A stretch of DNA of 64,000 bases from Saprospiraceae bacterium (lineage in GTDB: Bacteria; Bacteroidota; Bacteroidia; Chitinophagales; Saprospiraceae): assembly GCA_026129545.1 (NCBI GenBank), contig JAHCHX010000004.1:62001-126000 (forward strand). The letters run 5' to 3'. The notes beneath the pieces were generated by a model that worked only from the letters and a program-made list of their open reading frames with translations, did no database searches and had not been told where the DNA came from. Position 1 is the stretch's first letter; every line of letters starts with the position of its first letter. This document shows, piece after piece, positions 25,843-33,900 of the stretch. Made by a program: the position numbers and the translations under genes.

Positions 25843-26457
25843 ATGCACATCGCCATCATCGGAACCGGCAACGTCGGCGGCGCGCTCGCCCAAAATTGGG
25901 CCAAAGCTGGCCACACCATTCACCTCGGCATCCGCGACTTGAACAATTTTAAAGGAAAAGAACTCCTCGACTTGCCCAACATCACGGCGCACACCATCGC
26001 CGATGCGGTGGCGGCTTCGGAAGTCGTGCTCATCGCAGCCACACCGCCAGCCATTTTTTCAGTCGTGGAACAAATGGGCAAGGTGGAAGGCAAAGTCATC
26101 ATTGATGCCATGAACTCCGTCAGGGGAGGCCCCGAACCTTACGCCAACACCTTCGAGGCGCTGAAAGACCTGGCCAAAGGCGCACATCTCATCAAGTGTT
26201 TCAACACAACGGGCTTTGAGAATATGCGCGACCCCAAGTATCCCGGCGGGGCGCTCGATATGTTCATGGCAGGCAGTTCCGAAAAAGGCAAACAAGTCGC
26301 CCGCCAGTTGGCGCTCGACGCGGGTTTTGCCGAATGTTACGACTTCGGCGGCGACGACAAGGCGGCGCTGCTGGAACAATTCGCGTTGGCTTGGATAAAC
26401 CTCGCCATCATGCAAGGGCAAGGGCGGGGCATTGGCTTCAAGGTATTGCGGCGTTGA
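25843..26457 (+). CDS. NADPH-dependent F420 reductase-like NAD(P)-binding protein
   Basis: 204 residues. A Rossmann dinucleotide motif opens the protein (MHIAIIGTGNVGGALAQNWA), followed by HLGIRDLNNF, ASEVVLIAATPPAIFS, VIIDAMNSV and HLIKCFNTTGFENM, typical of the F420/NADP oxidoreductase-like family (COG2085). In Bacteroidota these act as NADPH-dependent reductases of unknown substrate. The start codon directly follows the heptamer array, so no normal ribosome-binding site is visible and array length could affect expression. Confidence 0.85.
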   Translation: MHIAIIGTGNVGGALAQNWAKAGHTIHLGIRDLNNFKGKELLDLPNITAHTIADAVAASEVVLIAATPPAIFSVVEQMGKVEGKVIIDAMNSVRGGPEPYANTFEALKDLAKGAHLIKCFNTTGFENMRDPKYPGGALDMFMAGSSEKGKQVARQLALDAGFAECYDFGGDDKAALLEQFALAWINLAIMQGQGRGIGFKVLRR

Positions 26458-26477
26458 GGAGGCCGCCCTATCGCGAG

Positions 26478-26533
26478 AACGTCGGAAGGGTTTCAAACCC
26501 TTCCGACGTTTAAGATTAACCCTTCCGACGTTT
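26478..26533. repeat. REP family 2 palindrome and half-site
   Basis: A perfect 33-bp palindrome (arms AACGTCGGAAGGGTTT at 26478-26493 and AAACCCTTCCGACGTT at 26495-26510) plus a further half-site CCCTTCCGACGTTT. It is the same family as around the RAYT at 37716. Located between the reductase and the EAD/iSTAND-like gene. Confidence 0.85.
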
Positions 26534-26606
26534 GTTGTAAATTTAATTTAGCCGCGTACATTTGCCCAATCCTTATATTTGCCGCGCCTCCTCCCCATAG
26601 ATTTTT

Positions 26607-27746
26607 ATGCTTGACCAAATCAAACGCTCACTCAAAGAAGACATCAGCGCTCCCCGCTACGGTGAAGCCTTCCGGCGTTTGAAAGAAGAAATTTTGCTGC
26701 CCAATTGCGACCTCTACGACGACACCGTCCTCATCGAGGGTCGCTACAATGAAGCCAACCGCGCTGGCCACCTCGGCATCATTGATTTCCGCGAAAAAGA
26801 CCGCAGTTTCAACAACATTGCCGAAGCCCTGCTCTGGCTCATCGGTCGCATGGGAATCGCGGATTTGAAGGAGCAATGGAAGCAGGAAGCCGCCAAGCAC
26901 ATCGCCATACCCGAATACCACGCCTTCACCTGCGACCGCTTCGAGCAAAGCGACCAGTTCCAACTCGTTTTGATAGAAAACCCGGCGAGCAAAAAAATCC
27001 ACCACTTTTACCTCTATGGCGATGCGCGGCAGGCACACGAAAGCTTGCATGAGCGGCTGGGACGCGATTTGAGCGGACACCTCCTGAATTGGGAAGAAGG
27101 CGACTACGAGCCGGAAACCAAAATCCTGTTCAAAACCCTAAAACCCGCCGTGCACCGCCACCCTGTGCTATACAAAAGGGAAGTCGTCAAAACCCTTTTC
27201 GCCAAGTTTTTCCCAAAAATCAACGAAAAAGAACCCATAGACACCAAAAATGTGTCCCACCTGCTCGGCAGCCCATACTTGAAAGATTTTGGTGCCGACG
27301 ACCTTGTTTTCGTCCTCATCACCATGGACGATGCCAACTGGAACAAGGACGTGACACCGCTGGCCGTCGAAACATTCATCTCCTCTTTTCTCAACGTCGC
27401 ATTGCCCGCAAAAAAAGCCCCGCGCTTCTTTTTCTTCTTCGGTATTGAATATCAAAAAGAAAACTCCAAAAAGCGGGAAGAAGTGGACGAAGCCATTCAA
27501 AACCGCAAATTAGGCGGCGAGGTACTCGACGAACTCCAACCCGTGCCTACCGACGAAATCACCGAATGGTTCAGCCGATACCGTAAAATCATGGTAGAGC
27601 GCGGAAAAGAACCCCGCGAAATGACCGAAGCATTCTTCGGGCAACACCAAACACGCGACATGAAAGAAATCGAAGCCGTACTCTTCGAACTCATCTGCAT
27701 CCACAACAAAGGTTTGGCTATCCGAACCGAAAACCTGAAACGATAA
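26607..27746 (+). CDS. EAD11-like / inactive STAND-like conflict-system protein
   Basis: 379 residues. Residues about 40-82 (VLIEGRYNEANRAGHLGIID...FNNIAEALLWLI) match the pattern of effector-associated domain 11, a small helical death-like adaptor in which a R-Y/L-N...E/A-x-x-G-x-I-x-x-x-E core recurs. The rest (about 100-330) contains strand-helix units such as LVLIENPASKKIHHFYLYG, DDLVFVLITMDDANWNKD and RFFFFFGIEYQ that resemble STAND NTPase cores lacking Walker A, the inactive STAND domains of NTP-dependent conflict systems. It lies 4 nt upstream of a MoxR ATPase. The assignment is by pattern only; a search could revise it. Confidence 0.55.
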   Translation: MLDQIKRSLKEDISAPRYGEAFRRLKEEILLPNCDLYDDTVLIEGRYNEANRAGHLGIIDFREKDRSFNNIAEALLWLIGRMGIADLKEQWKQEAAKHIAIPEYHAFTCDRFEQSDQFQLVLIENPASKKIHHFYLYGDARQAHESLHERLGRDLSGHLLNWEEGDYEPETKILFKTLKPAVHRHPVLYKREVVKTLFAKFFPKINEKEPIDTKNVSHLLGSPYLKDFGADDLVFVLITMDDANWNKDVTPLAVETFISSFLNVALPAKKAPRFFFFFGIEYQKENSKKREEVDEAIQNRKLGGEVLDELQPVPTDEITEWFSRYRKIMVERGKEPREMTEAFFGQHQTRDMKEIEAVLFELICIHNKGLAIRTENLKR

Positions 27747-27750
27747 CACT

Positions 27751-28665
27751 ATGGCAAAATACATTCCAAGCCCCGCACAGCAGTATGCCCTCGATGCAGC
27801 CATTGAAATGAACCAGCCCTTGCTCATCACCGGAGAACCCGGCACCGGCAAAACCGAAATGGCCGAGTGGGCGCTGGATTACCTGAACCAAAAAAACAAC
27901 AATACCTACTGGCCCGAAGTGCTGCGCTTCAACACCAAAACCATTTCCAAAGCAACCGACCTGTTCTACACCTACGATGCGCTCTCGCATTTTCAGGCAG
28001 CCAACATGCGGGGCGAGCAAGCCGCGTCGGTAGAGCAGTTCATCACGCTCAACGCATTCGGCAAAGCGGTGGCCTACTCTGACCCCGCGCGCACGGAACT
28101 GGCCGAAAAATTCGGGTTGGTCATGCCCCAAACACCCATGAACTCCGTCGTGCTGATTGACGAAGTGGACAAAGCCCCCCGCGACTTCACCAACGACCTG
28201 CTGGACGAAATCCTCCACTACCGCTTCGCCATCCGCGAAATCCCCGGCTTCGAGGCGCAAAAAGCACCCGGCAGCAATATCGTGGTCATCCTGACCTCCA
28301 ATTCGGAAAAAAACCTGCCCGACGCCTTCCTGCGCCGCTGTGCTTTTTTCCACATCGAGTTCCCCAAAGGACAGTTGCTGCGCGACATCGTGGAGTTGCA
28401 TTTGGGCAAAATCACCCCCGAAACCAAAAAAGGCTACGACCAATTGTTGACCTTTTTTGAAAAAGCGCGGGAAAAGTCGGTACGCAAAGCGCCCGCCACC
28501 GCAGAGTTGGTGGCATGGCTGCGCATCCTCGGACTGAAAGGCTACCTGACATCCAACAATGCGGACGAACGCCGCAAACTGCTCGAACACAACCTCTTGT
28601 TTTTGGTGAAAACCAAAGACGACCTCGATGCCGTGAAGGAATTGTTGAAAAACACCGAACTGTAA
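27751..28665 (+). CDS. MoxR-type AAA+ ATPase
   Basis: 304 residues. Walker A GEPGTGKTEMAEW (about residue 28), Walker B SVVLIDEVDKAPRDFTND (about 130), sensor 1 VVILTSNSEKNLPDAF and an arginine-finger FLRRC. MoxR ATPases work with von Willebrand A-domain partners as chaperones. Here the gene follows the EAD/iSTAND-like gene by 4 nt and precedes the DGR target, a protein with a vWA-like region, matching the three-component MoxR conflict systems described in bacteria. Confidence 0.88.
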   Translation: MAKYIPSPAQQYALDAAIEMNQPLLITGEPGTGKTEMAEWALDYLNQKNNNTYWPEVLRFNTKTISKATDLFYTYDALSHFQAANMRGEQAASVEQFITLNAFGKAVAYSDPARTELAEKFGLVMPQTPMNSVVLIDEVDKAPRDFTNDLLDEILHYRFAIREIPGFEAQKAPGSNIVVILTSNSEKNLPDAFLRRCAFFHIEFPKGQLLRDIVELHLGKITPETKKGYDQLLTFFEKAREKSVRKAPATAELVAWLRILGLKGYLTSNNADERRKLLEHNLLFLVKTKDDLDAVKELLKNTEL

Positions 28666-28710
28666 TGATTGAAAATATTCAACCCCTCCGAGATTGGGGC
28701 GTGTGCATGA

Positions 28711-29568
28711 CCTCGGCGAGGTCAAATGTTGGTAGTAGCATCATCAGGTTCAACATACCCCATGCCGACCTCGTCGAGGTCAAATGTTGGTAGCATCATC
28801 AGGTTCAACATACCCCATGCCGACCTCGTCGAGGTCAAATGTTGGTAGCATCATCAGGTTCAACATACCCCATGCCGACCTCGTCGAGGTCAAATGTTGG
28901 TAGCATCATCAGGTTCAACATACCCCATGCCGACCTCGTCGAGGTCAAATGTTGGTAGCATCATCAGGTTCAACATACCCCATGCCGACCTCGTCGAGGT
29001 CAAATGTTGGTAGCATCATCAGGTTCAACATACCCCATGCCGACCTCGGCGAGGTCAAGTGTTGGTAGCATCATCAGGTTCAACATACCCCATGCCGACC
29101 TCGGCGAGGTCAAGTGTTGGTAGCATCATCAGGTTCAACATACCCCATGCCGACCTCGTCGAGGTCAAATGTTGGTAGCATCATCAGGTTCAACATACCC
29201 CATGCCGACCTCGTCGAGGTCAAATGTTGGTAGCATCATCAGGTTCAACATACCCCATGCCGACCTCGTCGAGGTCAAATGTTGGTAGCATCATCAGGTT
29301 CAACATACCCATGCCGACCTCGTCGAGGTCAAATGTTGGTAGCATCATCAGGTTCAACATACCATGCCGACCTCGTCGAGGTCAAATGTTGGTAGCATCA
29401 TCAGGTTCAACATACCCCATGCCGACCTCGGCGAGGTCAAATGTTGGTAGCATCATCAGGTTCAACATACCCCATGCCGACCTCGGCGAGGTCAAGTGTT
29501 GGTAGCATCATCAGGTTCAACATACCCCATGCCGACCTCGGCGAGGTCAAATGTTGGTAGATAAATTC
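28711..29568. repeat. REP family 1 tandem array, left side (about 15 units of 55 bp)
   Basis: Fifteen near-identical 55-bp units, each containing the dyad GACCTCG-T/G-CGAGGTC, followed by AAATGTTGGTAGCATCATCA and GGTTCAACATACCCCATGCC. The centre base is T in most units and G in others. Two units lack one or two C of the CCCC run (near 29308 and 29362). The array ends 11 bp before the RAYT start codon. No unique spacers are present, so this is not CRISPR. Confidence 0.92.
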
Positions 29569-29578
29569 AATTAAAAAT

Positions 29579-30052
29579 ATGGCAGATGTTTTTTCTCAAA
29601 TCTATATCCAAACCGTGTTTGCCGTCAAAAACCGGCAAGCCCTCATCCGTCCAGAGTGGGAAGAAGAACTCTACGAATACACCACAGGAATCGTTCAAAA
29701 TCGTGGAAACAAAATGCTGGCCATCAATGGTATGCCCGACCATATTCACATATTCATCGGCCTGAAACCCTCGGAAACCATATCCGAGTTGGTGCGGGAA
29801 ATAAAGATTTCCACCAATGATTTTATCAAGGAGTATCATTCGTCAAAACATAAATTTGATTGGCAAGCAGGATATGGAGCGTTTTCGTATAGCCGCTCTC
29901 ATCGTGATGCCGTGTGCAAATACATTTTGAACCAGAAAGAACATCACCGCAAAAAGACATTTGAAGAAGAATTTATGAAAATGGTCGCCGATTTTGAGAT
30001 CGAAATCGGGAAGAAGCAAATGTTTGATTTTTTTATACCGGATGAATCGTAG
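29579..30052 (+). mobile_element. RAYT 1: IS200/IS605-like Y1 HUH transposase
   Basis: 157 residues. The HUH motif is MPDHIHIFIG (about residue 54-63, H-I-H) and the catalytic tyrosine is in VCKYILNQKEHHRKK (about 116). This is the TnpA/REP-associated tyrosine transposase family, which cuts single-stranded DNA at hairpins. The gene is bounded by inverted copies of its own repeat core: GAGGTCAAATGTTGGTA on the left and TACCAACATTTGACCTC on the right. No tnpB or serine recombinase partner is seen, as expected for RAYTs. The gene is intact. Confidence 0.92.
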
Positions 30053-30972
30053 GTACCAACATTTGACCTCTCCGAGGTCGGGATGGGGGTGGCTGACACG
30101 CTGGGTCTACCAACATTTGACCTCTCCGAGGTCGGGACGGGGGTGGCTGACACGCTGGGTCTACCAACATTTGACCTCTCCGAGGTCGGGACGGGGGTGG
30201 CTGACACGCTGGGTCTACCAACATTTGACCTCTCCGAGGTCGGGACGGGGGTGGCTGACACGCTGGGTCTACCAACATTTGACCTCTCCGAGGTCGGGAC
30301 GGGGGTGGCTGACACGCTGGGTCTACCAACATTTGACCTCTCCGAGGTCGGGATGGGGTATGTTGAACCTGATGATGCTACCAACATTTGACCTCTCCGA
30401 GGTCGGGATGGGGGTGGCTGACACGCTGGGTCTACCAACATTTGACCTCTCCGAGGTCGGGACGGGGGTGGCTGACACGCTGGGTCTACCAACATTTGAC
30501 CTCTCCGAGGTCGGGATGGGGGTGGCTGACACGCTGGGTTTACCAACATTTGACCTCTCCGAGGTTAGGAATAAAAGCGAAAGGTCAATTTAATGATACG
30601 ACCATGAAAAAGATATGCGAATGACCTCTCCGAGGTCGGGATGGGGGTGGCTGACACGCTGGGTTTACCAACATTTGACCTCTCCGAGGTTAGGAATAAA
30701 AGCGAAAGGTCAATTTAATGATACGACCATGAAAAAGATATGCGAATGACCTCTCCGAGGTCGGGAATAAAAGCGAAAGGTCAATTTAATGATACGACCA
30801 TGAAAAAGATATGCGAATGACCTCTCCGAGGTCGGGAATAAAAGCGAAAGGTCAATTAATGATACGACCATGAAAAAGATATGCGAATGACCTCTCCGAG
30901 GTCGGGAATAAAAGCGAAAGGTCAATTAATGATACGACCATGAAAAAGATATGCGAATGACCTCGGCGAGGT
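30053..30972. repeat. REP family 1 arrays, right side (inverted, two subfamilies)
   Basis: First part (30056-30560) is about ten 54-bp units TACCAACATTTGACCTCTCC-GAGGTCGGGACGGGGGTGG..., inverted relative to the left array. One unit (30341-30395) has the left array's variable part in reverse (GTTGAACCTGATGATGCTACC), so units recombine. Second part (30560-30970) carries units with AATAAAAGCGAAAGGTCAAT and GATACGACCATGAAAAAGAT. All contain a GACCTC...GAGGTC dyad. The last dyad is 15 bp before the DGR target ATG. Confidence 0.9.
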
Positions 30973-30988
30973 CAAATGTTGGTAGCTA

Positions 30989-33900
30989 ATGTTAAAAATG
31001 CAACCGCAACACACACATATTGCCCTACCGTTGGAGCAATTTTTTGCCCAACTCCACGCCGCCGGTTTCCGCATGGACACCGCGCGGAAGATGCGGCTGT
31101 TGCGGGCATTGAAGTCGCACGGTGCGGAGCATATCGGGAACGTCGAACAATTAAAATACGCCCTCGCCCCCTTCGTCGCCACCACGCCGGAGGAGCAGCG
31201 GCGGTTCTACGAATTCTTCGACGCATTCTACCGCGATTGTGAGTTAGAAGCAGATAAATGGGCGGACGGTGAAACAGACCCCGGCGAACCGCCGTCGCAC
31301 AAACCGCCGCCCCCCGGCTTTTGGAAAAAACACCGATGGTGGCTCGCCCTGTTGCCCGCCCTGTTGGCTGCTTGGTTTGCCGCACCCTATATCAAAAACT
31401 GGCTCACCCCCTTGCCGCCGTCTTTACCGCCCGCGCGTATCGAATATGCCGGGCCTGACGACAACATCCGCCGGGAAGGCCAGCAAAAACCGTTCAAAAA
31501 CGCCACCACCGACATCCACCCCGACTCCTGCCGATGGGAAGTGCGCGACGCTGAGACCGGTGCCTTGGAACACGCCGATACTGCCCTGCATTTGGACTGG
31601 GCGGCACAAGGCTACGGAAGCACCAAAAAAATCATCCTGAATGCCGGGACGCGCGGAAAGGACTCCATGCAGGTGAACATCCACTGCGCCAACCCGCCCG
31701 CCATGCCGCTCTGGACAGCTCCCGAATCGCCGCTCTTGCAAGGCCGCGAGTACGAGTTTGCCGTCGCGCCGAAAGAGAAAAACGCCCGTGTGCAGTGGTT
31801 TTTACAGGGGAGCATTGGGGGAGGAATCAGAAGAGACACCACCATCTGGGCTACAAAAATCCGCTACGCATTTGAAGGAAACGGCCCGGCCAGCGTGACA
31901 TGCAAAGTCTATTTCAACGAAAAAAACTGCTACGCGGAAGAAGTGCGCTCGTACACGGTCGGCACCGACAAACCCATGCTCCCGCTCGCCGACCTGCGCT
32001 ACGACACCCCGCGCACCGAAGCCCGCCTGAAAATCTGGGTCTGGCTCTTGTTCCTCTTGCCCCTGCTCCCTGCGGGCTGGCTGATTTGGCGCTGGTGGCA
32101 AAAACGCCACGAAAAACCCCAATTGCTCACCGACGACGAACTCGCCGCCAAACACCCGCTCCACGACAAAGCCCCTTACCTCATCCCCTACCTGCCGCAA
32201 GACGGCAAAATCAGCACCCCGCCCGATTTCTTCCGCATGGCCGACGTGCTGCGCCGCCGCGAAGAAAGCGAACACCGCGAGGTGGACGTGCCAGCCTCCG
32301 TGCGTGCCACCGTGGACAGCGGCGGATTCCCGACCCTGCTCGAACGGCGCAACACCACGCCGCCCGACTACCTCTTCCTCGTCGAGCGACCCTCCGCCCA
32401 AGACCAACAGGGGCGGCTGTTCGAGCGGCTCACATCTTTTTTCCGCAAACAGGATGCGCCCCTCACCGTGTTTTTCCACGACGGCAACTTCCACAGCTTC
32501 TGGAGCGACGAAAAACCCGACGGCGTGTCCCTCGATTTTTTGCAAAAACAACACGCGGGCTACCGGCTCGTGCTCATCGGCACGGGGCATGGGCTATACA
32601 ACCCCTACGATACCCGCCTGCCTGCGCTGCGCCGCTCGCTGCTGGATGCCCTCCAGTTCTGGAAAAAATCGCTGCTCCTCTCCACCCTCCCCGTCAGCGG
32701 CTGGGCGGCGCAAGAAGTGCTGCTGCACCGCCATTTCCTGCTCTATCCCGCCGACACGGAAGGCATACGCGCCGGCCTCGAGGCGCTGGACGCCCTGGAA
32801 GAACACGAACCCGGCCCCTACACCAAATGGGAAGAAACCCTCGCCCGGCACCGCAGCGACCCCAACCCGCGCCTCCAACTTTGGGATACAGTGGAGCAGC
32901 ACCGCGACTTTCTTACCCCCCGTAGTGTCAACGAAGGCGGGTCGCCCTCCAACGGCAATCTCTCAACCTTCATCAAGGCTTCGGCGGGCAAACCCACAAC
33001 CAGCAACCAACAACCAACAACCAACAACCAACAACAAACAACCAGCAACCAACAACAAACAACAAACAACCAACAACCACCAACCGGCAACCAACAACCA
33101 ACAACCAACAACCAGCAACCAACATCCGACTTCAAATGGCTCTGCGGCCTCGCCGTCTCCGTGCTGCCCGACTTCTCGCTCACAGTCGCCATTGGCAAAA
33201 AAATGGGCCTCGAAGTCACCCACGACAGCCTGCTGCGCCTCAGCCGCATCCCCTGGCTCAACCAAAACGAACCCGACCACTACCTGCGCCTCGCCCTGCT
33301 GGCCCAACTCAGCCCGGAAGAGGAGCGCCTCGCCCGCGAAGCAGTGGCCGAGGAACTCGAAGCCGTGCGCAAAAACGTGGTCGGCGGCTACGCCGAACTC
33401 GACTGGAAAACCAGCCTCGCCATCCACCGCTTCGCCCTCGACCCACAACACCCCGAACACCGCCAGACCCTGCGCGAACTCATGCAACTCGGCCTGCTCT
33501 CCGAAGGCCAGTTGCGGGAACTCGACGGGCTGGTGCAGCGGCGGCTGGAGCCGGGGCCCGATGGTGAGGCGGTGAATCAAAGTCACCACCTCACTGCACC
33601 CGCCGGGACGCGCTTCGCCGCATACTTGGACCGCAAGCTGTTTTTCACCCCAAACATGGTGTGGGCGCTCCTGCTCACTGCGCTGTCGCTGGGCATGCTG
33701 GCTTGGGGTTGGTGGCAGCAACGGCAATGGCAGCAGCAGGCCGAGCCGCCCGCTTCGATGCTGGCGCAACAGGAGGCAGTGGTGGATTCGGCGCTGCTCT
33801 GGCACAACGAAGCCGTGCGGATGGCCCTGAAAATCAGAGCCGAAGAAGAGTATGTGGTGTGGGCGGGTACCTTGCAGGATACGGCGCGGGCAGCGGGGCG

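Noticed and set aside
25215..25952. Long open frames (Gly-Cys-Trp-Leu-Val and Gln-Pro-Thr-Asn repeats)
   Set aside because: These are the six-frame translations of the heptamer array, open on both strands because the unit contains no stops. No start or domain supports a gene.
28711..29568. Possible CRISPR array
   Set aside because: Units are identical throughout with no unique spacers, and no cas genes are present; the dyads belong to the RAYT 1 REP family.
30053..30593. Repetitive open frames in the REP array (PACQPPPSRPRRGQMLVD and others)
   Set aside because: They are produced by the tandem units; no domain, start or codon pattern supports translation.
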